Source of the DNA: Paracoccaceae bacterium | GTDB lineage: Bacteria > Pseudomonadota > Alphaproteobacteria > Rhodobacterales > Rhodobacteraceae | DNA length: 53,580 bases | Direction: 5' to 3' | NCBI GenBank assembly: GCA_018607905.1 | Contig: JABBAP010000055.1 | Location: 1 to 53,580, forward strand | In this document: piece after piece, positions 8,995-18,728 of the stretch | Numbering within the stretch: position 1 is the first letter of the stretch | Layout of the letters: each line of letters opens with the position of its first letter | The notes under the pieces: model-generated | Databases searched by the model: none | What the model was told of the DNA's origin: nothing | The model's input: only the letters and a program-made list of their open reading frames with translations | Program-made: the position numbers and the translations under genes

Positions 8995-11900
8995 TTGAGA
9001 AGGCCGACCACACACACCGCCCGGCAAAAGCATTTCGCAAGGATAGGGGGATGCAAACGCAAGATTATGCCGAGCTATGCGTTACCAGTAATTTCACCTT
9101 TCTGACCGGAGCATCGCATCCTGAAGAACTGGTGATAAGCGCCGCCGAGCTGGGTTTATCCGCGATTGCCATTACGGATCGTAATTCATTGGCCGGTGTG
9201 GTTCGGGCTTGGACGGCGCTCAAGGAATTGGCGCGAGACAGCGATGAGGCTTTGAAAATTCGCTCTCAGCAGCGTGTTGATGCCTCCTCTCGGCAAAAAG
9301 TGGAAACAGGGGCAGGCATTGCAAAACCATTCGCCGTGACATTACCCAAACTGATCGTCGGGTGCCGTCTTGTTCTGCGCGACAGTTCGGTGGAATGGAT
9401 CGCCTTGCCTCGCAATCGCGCGGCGTATCAGCGGCTAACGCGCCTGCTGACATTGGGCAAACGTCGCGCCCAAAAAGGCGACTGCGTACTTTATGTCAAG
9501 GACATGACTGCTGCATGCAAGGGAATGATCCTGATAGCTCTACCGCAAAAACGACTGAAAGAGGCCGTGCCAGAAATTCAAAATATGCGCCGATACTTTC
9601 CCAATCATGTCTTCCTTGGGGCCACCCCTCGTTATGATGGCAGCGATCAAGCCTATTTGAAAGCCTGTGCCAAGATTGCGCAAAAGGCCTGCGCCCCGAT
9701 GGTTTCAATGGGGGATGTGTTGATGCACCGGGCATACCGCAGGCAATTGGCCGATGTTCTAACCTGCATGCGCGAACATATCACCATCGACAAAATTGGC
9801 ACCCGCGCCCTGCCCAATGGCGAACGCCGCATCAAGACGGGTCAGGATATGGCGCGACTGTTTCGCAATCATCTGAGTGCCGTGCGCCGCACGTTGGAAA
9901 TTGCCAACCAATGCAGTTTCGACTTGGCGGAGTTATCTTATGAATACCCCCATGAAGAAACTGAGGAAGAAACTTCGCACGCCCGTTTGGAACGATTAAC
10001 CCGTGAAGGCCTGACGCGCCGTTATCCTGATGGGCCACCTGCTAGGGCAATAAGTTTGATGGAAAAGGAGTTGGCCGTGGTCAAGGAGTTGGATTTTCCA
10101 GCCTATTTCCTGACAGTCCACGACATTGTGCAATTCGCAAAATCACAAGGTATTCTTTGTCAGGGGCGCGGGTCAGCCGCCAATTCGATCTTGTGTTATC
10201 TTTTGGGCATCACCGATGTCAGTCCAGACATGATCTCAATGGTGTTTGAGCGATTTATCTCAAAATATCGGGGGGAACCGCCAGATATCGACGTTGATTT
10301 TGAACATGAACGACGCGAAGAGGTGATCCAGTGGATTTACCAGAAATACGGTCGTCATCGCGCCGGACTTTGTGCCACCGTCATCCATTTTCGTACCCGC
10401 GCCGCGATCCGCGAGGTCGGTAAGGTCATGGGCCTGTCCCAAGATGTCACCGCAGGTCTGTCAGCGCAGATTTGGGGGATGAGCAATGGCGGGATTGATC
10501 TGGATCGTATCCGCGAGATTGGCCTTAATCCCGAAGATCGTCGACTTATGCAGACGATCCGGCTCATCGGCGAGGTTATCGGCTTTCCGCGACATCTGTC
10601 ACAACATGTCGGGGGTTTTATCATCACGCACGGGCGTCTGGATGAGCTGTCACCGATCTCTAATGCTGCGATGGAGGATCGTACGGTGATCGAATGGGAC
10701 AAGGATGATATTGATGCATTGGGGCTTTTGAAGGTGGATGTTTTGGGGTTAGGTATGTTGAGCTGTATCCGCAAAGCCTTTGATTTAATGCTAAAACATG
10801 AAGGTCACAGCCTTAGCATCGCCACGGTCCCGCAGGAAGACAAAGCCACCTACGACATGCTTTGCGTCGCTGATGCAGTGGGAGTGTTTCAAATCGAGAG
10901 CCGGGCTCAGATGAACTTTCTGCCTCGAATGAAACCTCGGACGTTCTATGATCTGGTGATCGAGGTTGCCATCGTACGACCTGGCCCTATTCAGGGCGGC
11001 ATGGTGCAACCCTACATCAAACGTCGGCAGGGTTTTGAACACGCCGAACCCTTTGGTCCAGCGCTCGAAGAGGTCACAAAACGCACACTTGGCGTGCCCC
11101 TTTTTCAGGAGCAAGCCATGCAGATTGCTGTGGTCGGGGCCGGGTTTTCTGTTGAAGAAGCCGATCATCTGCGACGCTCCCTTACCTCATTTCGCCGTCT
11201 GGGCACCATCGGGGCGTTTGAGGATAAATTCATCAATGGAATGCTCAACAATGGGTATGATCTGACCGTGGCTAAACGCTGCTTTTCCCAGATCGAGGGT
11301 TTTGCCGATTATGGATTTCCCGAAAGCCACGCCGCCGCCTTTGCCATGTTGGCCTATGTGTCCGCTTGGTTGAAATGCCATCATCCAGCAATCTTTGCTT
11401 GCGCGCTTCTCAATTCTCAGCCCATGGGATTTTACGCCCCTGCCCAAATCGTGCGTGACGTACGTGACCATAGCGTTGAAACGCGCCCGATATGCGTAAA
11501 TTATTCGGAATGGAATAATGCCCTAGAACGCCGCTCCGATGGTGCATTGGCGCTACGTTTGGGGTTTCGTCAAATCAAGGGTTTCAAAGAAGAAGAGGCA
11601 GGGTGGATCGTTGCCGCGCGCGGAAATGGGTATCCAAATCCAGAGACACTCTGGCTGCGGGCGGGCCTGCGACCTGATGTTCTGACACGGCTCGCCGAAG
11701 CGGATGCGTTTTGCAACATGGGTCTCACGCGGCGCGATGCGTTGTGGCAGGTCAAGGCCATTCGCAGTGCGAAACCTCTGCCGCTTTTCAATGATCCTAT
11801 TGACGGGGAAAGTATTAATGAGCCGCAAATCATCCTGCCCAGCATGCATTTGGGTGAAGAAGTGGTTGAGGATTATGTTTCAACCCGATTGTCTTTGCGC

Positions 11901-12368
11901 GCCCATCCAATGGAACTGTTGCGCCCCAGCATTGCGGGCCTCACGCCTCACAACGCGCTTATAGATGTGCCGTTGGGGCGGCACACAGTCTGCGGGCTTG
12001 TCATCACCCGTCAACGCCCCGGCACTGCGTCAGGGGTGATCTTTTTGACCCTTGAGGATGAAACTGGGGTCAGTAATGTGGTCGTTTGGCCCAAAATCTA
12101 TGAGCGTTTCCGCCGTGTTGTAATGGGAGGGCGGCTTTTGCATGTGCAGGGATATCTACAGCGTGAAGGCATCGTTGTGCATCTGATTGCGCAAGATATT
12201 TGCGATATGTCCCATAAGCTTTCTGAGTTAGGCCATCCAATGCCAGAGGCGCTCACGACTGAGGGGCCACAGGCGGACGACACCCCTAAAACATCCCGTT
12301 ACCCCGCGCGCGCTACGCACCCACGCCAACAGGCCAAACGACTGTTTCCAAGTCGAGATTTTCATTAA
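8991..12368 (+). CDS. dnaE2: error-prone DNA polymerase III alpha subunit DnaE2
   Basis: DnaE2 is the C-family polymerase that carries out lesion bypass and induced mutagenesis with ImuA and ImuB. The N-terminal PHP domain is recognisable in CVTSNFTFLTGASHPEEL, the palm in GRGSAANSILCYLLGIT and PPDIDVDFEHERREEVIQW, and an OB-fold domain near the C-terminus (HTVCGLVITRQRPGTASG). At about 1125 residues from ATG 8991 it has the usual length. That start overlaps the imuB stop by four bases; the open frame continues further upstream inside imuB but those codons are shadow. It ends 78 bases before the convergent sulfatase, and no clear terminator is visible between them. Confidence 0.95.
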   Translation: MIEKADHTHRPAKAFRKDRGMQTQDYAELCVTSNFTFLTGASHPEELVISAAELGLSAIAITDRNSLAGVVRAWTALKELARDSDEALKIRSQQRVDASSRQKVETGAGIAKPFAVTLPKLIVGCRLVLRDSSVEWIALPRNRAAYQRLTRLLTLGKRRAQKGDCVLYVKDMTAACKGMILIALPQKRLKEAVPEIQNMRRYFPNHVFLGATPRYDGSDQAYLKACAKIAQKACAPMVSMGDVLMHRAYRRQLADVLTCMREHITIDKIGTRALPNGERRIKTGQDMARLFRNHLSAVRRTLEIANQCSFDLAELSYEYPHEETEEETSHARLERLTREGLTRRYPDGPPARAISLMEKELAVVKELDFPAYFLTVHDIVQFAKSQGILCQGRGSAANSILCYLLGITDVSPDMISMVFERFISKYRGEPPDIDVDFEHERREEVIQWIYQKYGRHRAGLCATVIHFRTRAAIREVGKVMGLSQDVTAGLSAQIWGMSNGGIDLDRIREIGLNPEDRRLMQTIRLIGEVIGFPRHLSQHVGGFIITHGRLDELSPISNAAMEDRTVIEWDKDDIDALGLLKVDVLGLGMLSCIRKAFDLMLKHEGHSLSIATVPQEDKATYDMLCVADAVGVFQIESRAQMNFLPRMKPRTFYDLVIEVAIVRPGPIQGGMVQPYIKRRQGFEHAEPFGPALEEVTKRTLGVPLFQEQAMQIAVVGAGFSVEEADHLRRSLTSFRRLGTIGAFEDKFINGMLNNGYDLTVAKRCFSQIEGFADYGFPESHAAAFAMLAYVSAWLKCHHPAIFACALLNSQPMGFYAPAQIVRDVRDHSVETRPICVNYSEWNNALERRSDGALALRLGFRQIKGFKEEEAGWIVAARGNGYPNPETLWLRAGLRPDVLTRLAEADAFCNMGLTRRDALWQVKAIRSAKPLPLFNDPIDGESINEPQIILPSMHLGEEVVEDYVSTRLSLRAHPMELLRPSIAGLTPHNALIDVPLGRHTVCGLVITRQRPGTASGVIFLTLEDETGVSNVVVWPKIYERFRRVVMGGRLLHVQGYLQREGIVVHLIAQDICDMSHKLSELGHPMPEALTTEGPQADDTPKTSRYPARATHPRQQAKRLFPSRDFH

Positions 12369-12446
12369 GTAAGCATCTGCTCATGACCGATCCCTAATCA
12401 AAAGGGCCGATTGGAAACTTACGCTCGTCCCTTAGACAAACGACCA

Positions 12447-14009
12447 CTATGCTAGTCGTGTCGCGCGGGGGCTTTCGTCCATTTGGAATGTCAGATGCTC
12501 GACCAAACGCATTGTTAAGGTTGCTTTTTCACCAGCGTATTCGGGATCATCCCACAGGTTGTTGGTCTCTTTTGGATCAGCCGTTAGATCGTACAACTCT
12601 CCCCAACCTGCACCTGCAAATACCGACACCCGCCATTTTTTGGTCCGAAGAGTCCGCACACGGGCGGCCTGCGCAAAGCCCATTCTTGCACCCCCGTCGT
12701 TATGTTCGATCAACACCTCATCGCGGTGGGGTTGGGTGCCATCCAAGGATTTAAGGAAACTTTGCCCCTGCATGCCATTGTAAGGCGCCAATCCCACACG
12801 ATCCAGAATGCTGGCCGAGATGTCGATTGTCGAAGCCAAAGTATCGGTACGAGCGGCCGCGCGGGTTTCGGGATCAGACCAAATCATCGGCACGCGGGTA
12901 ATCGCGGGCAATTGAATAGGCCCTTTGAGCATAAGATTGAAATCACCCAAATAGTCGCCATGATCGGCCGTAAAGATGATGATTGTGTCGTCATATTGGC
13001 CCGTATCCTTGAGCGATTGCACCACCCTGCCAATTTGATCGTCGATCATCGTGATCATGCCCGCCGTCAACGCCATTGCCTCGCGGATGTGCTGATCATC
13101 TGCGCGAAACGGCATCTGTGGAATAGGCGGCGCGATTCCAGACGCCCACATCTCGGTTGCGTGCTCCATCGGAGCGGTTGGGTTTTGATGGGCGTCGTAT
13201 GGCAGATCAACGGTGAAATCATCCGGTGAATACATGTCCCAGTATTTCCCGGGCGGATTGAAGGGGTGGTGGGGGTCAGGGAAGGACACAAAGGCGAAGA
13301 ATGGATCGTTTTGATCCGAACGGCCCTTAACATATTCGATCGCTTTATCCGCGATCCATGTAGTTGGGTAACTTTCTTCTGGCACGGGTGTTCGGTAGGC
13401 CTGTGGGCAGGTATAATTGTGATTGAGCTCATTGGCTGGGTCGTGCAATTCCTGCCAATTTGGGACCGTTTCGCGGAACCATTGGCCGTAATGGCCGCCA
13501 CATTGATCCCCATGACTTGTGACCATATCCACATGCTGGAAGCCGTAGTATGGCACCTCGAAGGGCGAGACTGCATCCCCTTGGAAGTTGACGGGCTGCT
13601 CTAGCGTGTAGCTTGCCGAGTCCAACTTCCAGGCCTCTGGTATCAGCCGTTCAACTTTGTCCGGAGCGCGCAAAGGCGGGCTTTGCGTAAAAGGTTGCAG
13701 GTGGCTTTTGCCAATGCTTGCGGTTGAATACCCACCCGCCGCAAGAACATCCACAAAGGTATTTGCACGTTTAGACAGAAGGCATCCATTGTGGCGCAGT
13801 CCGTGCACCGACGGCATGCGCCCCGTCATCAAAGACGCACGATTTGGCATGCAAACTGGTAGGGCAACGTGAAAATCCTCGAACAAGGTTCCATCCGCAG
13901 CAATCGCATCAATATTGGGCGTGCGCACGATGGGATGACCCGTGCACCCGAGCCAATCAGCGCGGTGCTGATCGGTTATGAAAAGGAGGATATTCGGCTT
14001 CTTGGCCAT
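12447..14009 (-). CDS. type I sulfatase (alkaline-phosphatase fold)
   Basis: The protein hydrolyses sulfate esters. Its N-terminal PNILLFITDQHRADWLG holds the calcium-binding Asp pair, and CMPNRAS (C53) is the C-X-P-X-R motif in which the cysteine is converted to formylglycine, so a maturation enzyme encoded elsewhere is needed. FTADHGDYLGDFNLMLKG is the second metal/active-site segment. The 520-residue length and C-terminal region resemble arylsulfatase A / choline-sulfatase-type enzymes; no signal peptide is seen, so it is probably cytosolic. AGGAG lies upstream of the ATG. It is the last gene of the long minus-strand unit, 12 bases after the TRAP permease, which suggests its sulfated substrate or product is handled by the same transport system. 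The substrate is not identifiable from sequence. Confidence 0.88.
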   Translation of the reverse strand: MAKKPNILLFITDQHRADWLGCTGHPIVRTPNIDAIAADGTLFEDFHVALPVCMPNRASLMTGRMPSVHGLRHNGCLLSKRANTFVDVLAAGGYSTASIGKSHLQPFTQSPPLRAPDKVERLIPEAWKLDSASYTLEQPVNFQGDAVSPFEVPYYGFQHVDMVTSHGDQCGGHYGQWFRETVPNWQELHDPANELNHNYTCPQAYRTPVPEESYPTTWIADKAIEYVKGRSDQNDPFFAFVSFPDPHHPFNPPGKYWDMYSPDDFTVDLPYDAHQNPTAPMEHATEMWASGIAPPIPQMPFRADDQHIREAMALTAGMITMIDDQIGRVVQSLKDTGQYDDTIIIFTADHGDYLGDFNLMLKGPIQLPAITRVPMIWSDPETRAAARTDTLASTIDISASILDRVGLAPYNGMQGQSFLKSLDGTQPHRDEVLIEHNDGGARMGFAQAARVRTLRTKKWRVSVFAGAGWGELYDLTADPKETNNLWDDPEYAGEKATLTMRLVEHLTFQMDESPRATRLA

Positions 14010-14021
14010 GAGTTTCTCCTG

Positions 14022-16358
14022 CTAGGTTGTGGCAGCTCTGCGTGAGGTGATCCTATGGAAAACAAGGACTGCCGCCGCGAGTATGAGCGCGCTGAAATAG
14101 ATTGCTTCGGGGCGGGCAAGCAGACCAATTGCAATTGCAAGGCGCACGAATACCCAGAACAAACTGAGCCGTGTCACATCAAATTGCGACAGTGCGCTGG
14201 CCACAAAATAAAGCGCAAGGATGAGTTTAGCGAGCAACCACAACAGCGGCATCAACTCCACACCGTTTTCATACCCAGGAAGGAAATCTTTGCTCGCACT
14301 TGATGGATCAATAAGCGCTTGGTCGATCAGTAGTAGTTCCGGGTAGAATGCAAAGACGAACGGGATGACAAACATCACGATACCAGACCGAACGGCGCTG
14401 AAACCCGTGGCCATCGGTTCCGCTTTGGTGATGGTCGAGGCCGCAAACGCGGCCAGTGCCACAGGTGGGGTAATCGCCGATGCCACAGCAAAATAGAAGA
14501 TGAACATATGTGCGGTGAACGTCGCAATCCCAAGGCCGATCAAAAGTGGGCCCATCAACAATGCTACGTTGATATACGCGGGCACGGCGGGCATGCCCAT
14601 ACCAAGCAGAACTGCCAATAACATTGTAATCGCCAACGCGATGAATTGGAAGGAAACGGATCCGTCCCCGCCCAGATCAAGCGAGAGCAAGAAACGCAGA
14701 ACATCGACAGCCACAAATTTCGACAGGCCTGTGAAGTTTAGGCAAACGTCAATCACAGTTACCGCAAGGAACATAAGATACAATGTTGAGACTGTGATCC
14801 CCGCATCAGCCAATGCGTCCAACGCCAGCCGTGGTGTTTTGCGAAACTCTTTGTCCATAAACAGCAAGGCGATCACAAATGCTGCCCCCCACCAGCCAGT
14901 GGCACCCGCATCCCCAGCGGCATTTTGATAGATTTGCAGAAACCAAGGCAGGCTCGTCGCGCGGCACCCGCTGTCTGTGAGGACGGTTTCAGCACCAAGC
15001 AACCAGCCAAGAGGACCACAGCCAACGGCATCTTTTGGGGTCAGTAACAAAACAAGAATGAGAAGGATTGGCAGGAATATTTGTGCCAGATGGATGATGT
15101 CTGAGCGAGACATCAACATGTCTTCGGTTATTTCGCCGTATGCTTCGATGCCTTGTTTTCGCGACTGGAACATCGCCGTGAGGAATAGGCAAAAGAAGTA
15201 CGCAATCGCGGGGATCGTGGCTGCAACGATCACGTCGCCGTAGGGTGTGGCAGTCATAGCCGCGAGGATAAAGGCCGCAACTCCCATGACAGGTGGCATG
15301 ATCGAGCCACCTGAAGATGCTGCCGCTTCAACGCCACCAGCAAAAACGGGTGAAAAGCCACGGCGAACCATCATCGGAATAGTGAGAACACCTGTCGATA
15401 AAACGTTGGTTACTGGGCCGCCAGTTATCGTACCAAACATTGCAGAAGACACAATTGCCGCATGTGCAGGTCCACCACGCAGGTTCCGCGTCCAACGAAA
15501 TGCGAGTTTGATAAGCGATTGGCCACCAGCCGATTTGCCAAACATCGCTCCTAGAATAATGTAGGGAAACACTACATTTATGATCACATACATGAACCGT
15601 CCAAGCATTCCTGAAGCATTGTTCACCAGTGCATCATGCACGTTGGGTCGCCCATCAAGGAAGGTGCGAGGCTCTCCACCCAATTTTGTCATCAGGTATT
15701 TGTTGATATCCTCTGGACCATGGAAGTACCAAACCAGCACGGTACCGATCGTGTAGAGAGCAATGACAAGTGAGACAAGTACCAACGGAAGGCCCCATAC
15801 TTTGATGTTGTAGCCCAGAAACACGAGCATAGATGCGCCCATGATAAGCACCAACCAAACACCAGTTGTTGATCTACACTTCGGATCATCCACGGTGTCG
15901 GGGACGGGCAAGCCATAGTCTTCGGCGAATGCAATCTCGGCCTTTAGCGACTCTGCCAGCATTAACGCACGATCACCGTTCAACAGATCGATGGCGCAAA
16001 CACTGTCAATTTCAATCAGATAGGTCGCCGAAATTACGGCAGCGGAGGCAACCAAAGCAACATCCATAAACAGGCCAAAACCACGTTTTGGAGAGCCCTC
16101 CCAGTCACGCCACATCGAATGTTTTAGTGCGACTATTGTCATCATCGCAAGGAACATAAGTGGATAAAACCACTCTGTTGGGAAGGCACGAACGCTCAGC
16201 GTGTCAAACGAGGTAATTCCGCGCCACAAATCTTCCCAACCGGGAATAGTGGGGGTGCTGTTAACAATACCCGCAAAGACGAAGATCAACGCTAAAATAT
16301 ATAACGTACGGTTGGAAAAGACGGCTTTGCGCTCTGCTTGGATATATGCTTTGGACAT
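14022..16358 (-). CDS. TRAP transporter fused permease (DctQ-DctM type), TAXI family
   Basis: A 778-residue inner-membrane protein with many hydrophobic helices. It joins the small four-helix and the large twelve-helix TRAP subunits in one chain, as is usual for TAXI systems. Family-like stretches include AMFGTITGGPVTNVLSTG, GGSIMPPVMGVAAFILAAMT and LGMGMPAVPAYINVALLMGP. It would use an ion gradient to import the ligand delivered by the adjacent TAXI binding protein. The start has GGGGAGAGAG just upstream. The gene follows the binding-protein gene after 74 bases containing a hairpin, and is followed by the sulfatase after 12 bases. The ligand cannot be read from the sequence; known TAXI ligands are few and include glutamate-like and other organic acids. 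Confidence 0.92.
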   Translation of the reverse strand: MSKAYIQAERKAVFSNRTLYILALIFVFAGIVNSTPTIPGWEDLWRGITSFDTLSVRAFPTEWFYPLMFLAMMTIVALKHSMWRDWEGSPKRGFGLFMDVALVASAAVISATYLIEIDSVCAIDLLNGDRALMLAESLKAEIAFAEDYGLPVPDTVDDPKCRSTTGVWLVLIMGASMLVFLGYNIKVWGLPLVLVSLVIALYTIGTVLVWYFHGPEDINKYLMTKLGGEPRTFLDGRPNVHDALVNNASGMLGRFMYVIINVVFPYIILGAMFGKSAGGQSLIKLAFRWTRNLRGGPAHAAIVSSAMFGTITGGPVTNVLSTGVLTIPMMVRRGFSPVFAGGVEAAASSGGSIMPPVMGVAAFILAAMTATPYGDVIVAATIPAIAYFFCLFLTAMFQSRKQGIEAYGEITEDMLMSRSDIIHLAQIFLPILLILVLLLTPKDAVGCGPLGWLLGAETVLTDSGCRATSLPWFLQIYQNAAGDAGATGWWGAAFVIALLFMDKEFRKTPRLALDALADAGITVSTLYLMFLAVTVIDVCLNFTGLSKFVAVDVLRFLLSLDLGGDGSVSFQFIALAITMLLAVLLGMGMPAVPAYINVALLMGPLLIGLGIATFTAHMFIFYFAVASAITPPVALAAFAASTITKAEPMATGFSAVRSGIVMFVIPFVFAFYPELLLIDQALIDPSSASKDFLPGYENGVELMPLLWLLAKLILALYFVASALSQFDVTRLSLFWVFVRLAIAIGLLARPEAIYFSALILAAAVLVFHRITSRRAATT

Positions 16359-16383
16359 AAAACTCTCTCCCCGTCAGTATTAA

Positions 16384-16410
16384 AACGCCGCCCCGAATAG
16401 GAGCGGCGTT
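16384..16410 (-). terminator. hairpin between TAXI binding protein and TRAP permease
   Basis: AACGCCGC (16384-16391) and GCGGCGTT (16403-16410) form a perfect eight-base stem around an 11-base loop, in the 74-base gap after the binding-protein stop. There is only a weak T-run on the minus strand, so partial termination or mRNA 3'-end protection is more likely than full termination. It would give more binding protein than permease. Confidence 0.5.
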
Positions 16411-16432
16411 AAATCATTATCGTGACAATGCT

Positions 16433-17476
16433 CTAGTTGTCTTTGGCACAATCAGGAATTTCAAAGCCAGCTTCTTCCCAAGCCCGTGTCGCACCTTTGT
16501 GGTACTTCATTGGGTTGGCGCCGCACATGCCCAAACCTGGATTGTCGTAGGCAACAGTGTTGCCGAACGGAGCCTTGGCTTTAAGGTCATTCAGTGACGC
16601 GATATAGGCTGACACAAGTGTATAAACCAGCTCTTCGTTCATGTCTTTGTGAACAACGTCACCGCCAACAGTCGAGAAGCCGCGGAACATGTCGTCTTCT
16701 GAAACGACAGTCCATGCCTCACCCAAGCCTGCTTTTACGTCAGTAACTGGCAGGAACAACGGGGCGCTGCCCGGTGCTTTGATGTATTTCTGCATAGCTT
16801 CGCTGTCGTAGACATCTTTTGGCATGGACCAAGCGGTCATCTTTCCAGATGCGCCAAGTGTCGAAGTCCGGCCACTTGGGAATACTTCTGGCAATACAAC
16901 CGCGTCGACGCTACCGCCGCTGATGGTTGCAGTTGCCTGTCCCCAGTTTGATTGAACGCCTTCATAGCCTTCGCCTTCTTTTAGGCCAGCTGTGATCTGG
17001 ATCATCGCGCGCGCGTTGGTCAATGCGCCACCACGAGGTGGGCCGTTGAAGATTTTCTTACCTTCAAGACCATCCCAACCCGTAATACCTTTGGCATCAT
17101 AAGCGAACAACATGAAGTTACCCAGAATATATGGATAGATTGAGCGAAGGTTGCTCGCAAGCTCTGCGCCTTTTTCAGCACCAAGTTCGCCATAAGGGCC
17201 AACGCCACGGTTCATCAAGAACGGCAAAATATGTGGTGTGCTTGCAATATCAGTCTTGCCTTCAGCGACATTCTGCAAAGAGTTCGTCAACGTCTGACCA
17301 TCAGCCAACTGAATGTTTGCGATACCTTTCGTGCCCGCGATTTCAACCAAGTGACTAGGCGCGAGATGCGTAGGGCCACCAGGGCTCGCAGTTTCGGCTG
17401 TTAGATTGACCTGGGCCATTAGCGGTGATGATAACAAGATACCACTAAGCAGCGCAGTTAAAGCTGTAAGTTTCAT
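16433..17476 (-). CDS. TAXI-family TRAP transporter solute-binding protein
   Basis: A periplasmic binding protein of 347 residues. The signal peptide MKLTALTALLSGILLSSPLMAQ is followed by VNLTAETASPGGPTHLAPSH, and the body carries TAXI-type segments (IQLADGQTLTNSLQNVAEG, GPPRGGALTNARAMI). ATG 17476 is chosen because GGGAGGAAACT directly precedes it; an earlier ATG at 17518 would put 14 extra residues before the signal peptide. It delivers its ligand to the fused TRAP permease encoded next. The upstream neighbour is an M20 peptidase (107-base gap), suggesting that the peptidase and the transporter deal with the same compound or its hydrolysis product. Confidence 0.92.
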   Translation of the reverse strand: MKLTALTALLSGILLSSPLMAQVNLTAETASPGGPTHLAPSHLVEIAGTKGIANIQLADGQTLTNSLQNVAEGKTDIASTPHILPFLMNRGVGPYGELGAEKGAELASNLRSIYPYILGNFMLFAYDAKGITGWDGLEGKKIFNGPPRGGALTNARAMIQITAGLKEGEGYEGVQSNWGQATATISGGSVDAVVLPEVFPSGRTSTLGASGKMTAWSMPKDVYDSEAMQKYIKAPGSAPLFLPVTDVKAGLGEAWTVVSEDDMFRGFSTVGGDVVHKDMNEELVYTLVSAYIASLNDLKAKAPFGNTVAYDNPGLGMCGANPMKYHKGATRAWEEAGFEIPDCAKDN

Positions 17477-17582
17477 AGTTTCCTCCCAAAGAAATATTTG
17501 TACGTGCATTAGGCACAAAAGTCGTTAACATGGCAAGTAGATAGTCAGCTCAAAATTGCGCATGCCAATTGAGAATTGCGTG

Positions 17583-18713
17583 CTAGGACAATCGAACCAA
17601 CATGCCAGCGATTAGTCTGGCACGCTCCACGAGGCTGTCCACTTCGATGTGTTCATTCAACGTGTGCAAGCCAGCGCCGCGCACACCTATGCTGTCAAGG
17701 GTCGGAATACCGAGGTTGCCAGTGAAATTCCCATCTGAGCCGCCCCCCGAACTGGCTGCTGACAGATCAAAACCAAGGTTTTTGGCAATTTCACGAGCCA
17801 TTTCGTACAGCATCATCGTACCGGGTTGATCGGGCTCCCACACGGGGCGTGTGACGCCACGCGTCACTTCGAATTCGACACTATCATCATTTTTCATCAA
17901 AGCCATCATACCAGCAACACCTCGATCCAAATCTTCTTGGGTTTTGGCCATTGTGAGGGCTTGTGCGGTGCATTCCGAAGACACGCAATTAACCCACTGA
18001 CCACCGTTGATAACACCGACGCTGAATGTGCAATCATCATCTGTCATCGCTTCAATCTCACCGATCTTGCGGGCCATTGCAGCAATCGCAGAGCGGCCCT
18101 CTTTTAGGCGTGCGCCTGAATGACTGGGCTTTCCGATGGTGCGCAAATTGAACCTCGCAATGGCATAGCGTCCGATGACTGCTCCGCCATCATCACGGGC
18201 TGGTTCAGGCACCAGAACGTATTTGTTGCGCGCTGCTTCTGCTTCGATCAGTTCACGGGTCGAGGGCGTGCCGACTTCCTCATCTGGGGTAAATAGGACC
18301 GTAATCGGAAGCGGTGTTTGATGCCCTGCCCTGATCAGCTGTTTGACTGCCTCGACGCAGACAAAATTGCCGCCCTTCATATCTTGGATACCTGGTCCAT
18401 AGCAGATGCCTCCTTCGCGTTTGAACGGAAGAACATCAAGGGTTCCAACGGGATGCACTGTATCCATGTGACCTGCTATCAAAATACCTGGTTCACCTAA
18501 GTTAGGATGGGGAAAACGGGCGCGCAAGCATCCGCCAAACCCCATGCGCCCTGGAATACGTTCGATGGTGGCGTGCCCTGCTAAATCATAGGCCGCTAGA
18601 TCCAACATTCGATCAACGGCAGCCGCATCATAAGTTGGACTTTCGCATTCAATCCATGGCCTTAACCCAGCCAACATCTCGTCGGTGTTAAACGGTAGTT
18701 TGGTGATATCCAT
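17583..18713 (-). CDS. M20 metallopeptidase, glutamate-carboxypeptidase-like
   Basis: A cytosolic zinc hydrolase of 376 residues. AGHMDTVHPVG (first metal His and Asp), GIQDMKGG (bridging Asp), FTPDEEVG (catalytic Glu pair) and the C-terminal HTLNEHIEVDSL His are all in place. Its closest type is the CPG2/carboxypeptidase G2 group, which removes C-terminal glutamate from N-acyl amino acids, although M20 specificity is hard to predict. AAAGGAA lies upstream of the ATG. It sits 15 bases after the other M20 gene and shortly before the TAXI transporter. Two different M20 enzymes in one operon suggest that the unit processes several amide-linked conjugates or short peptides. Confidence 0.88.
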   Translation of the reverse strand: MDITKLPFNTDEMLAGLRPWIECESPTYDAAAVDRMLDLAAYDLAGHATIERIPGRMGFGGCLRARFPHPNLGEPGILIAGHMDTVHPVGTLDVLPFKREGGICYGPGIQDMKGGNFVCVEAVKQLIRAGHQTPLPITVLFTPDEEVGTPSTRELIEAEAARNKYVLVPEPARDDGGAVIGRYAIARFNLRTIGKPSHSGARLKEGRSAIAAMARKIGEIEAMTDDDCTFSVGVINGGQWVNCVSSECTAQALTMAKTQEDLDRGVAGMMALMKNDDSVEFEVTRGVTRPVWEPDQPGTMMLYEMAREIAKNLGFDLSAASSGGGSDGNFTGNLGIPTLDSIGVRGAGLHTLNEHIEVDSLVERARLIAGMLVRLS

Positions 18714-18728
18714 TGGGGATTCCTTTAA

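Noticed and set aside
17477-17518. Upstream ATG for the TAXI binding protein
   Set aside because: It would put 14 charged/mixed residues before a clear signal peptide, whereas GGGAGGAAACT directly precedes ATG 17476.
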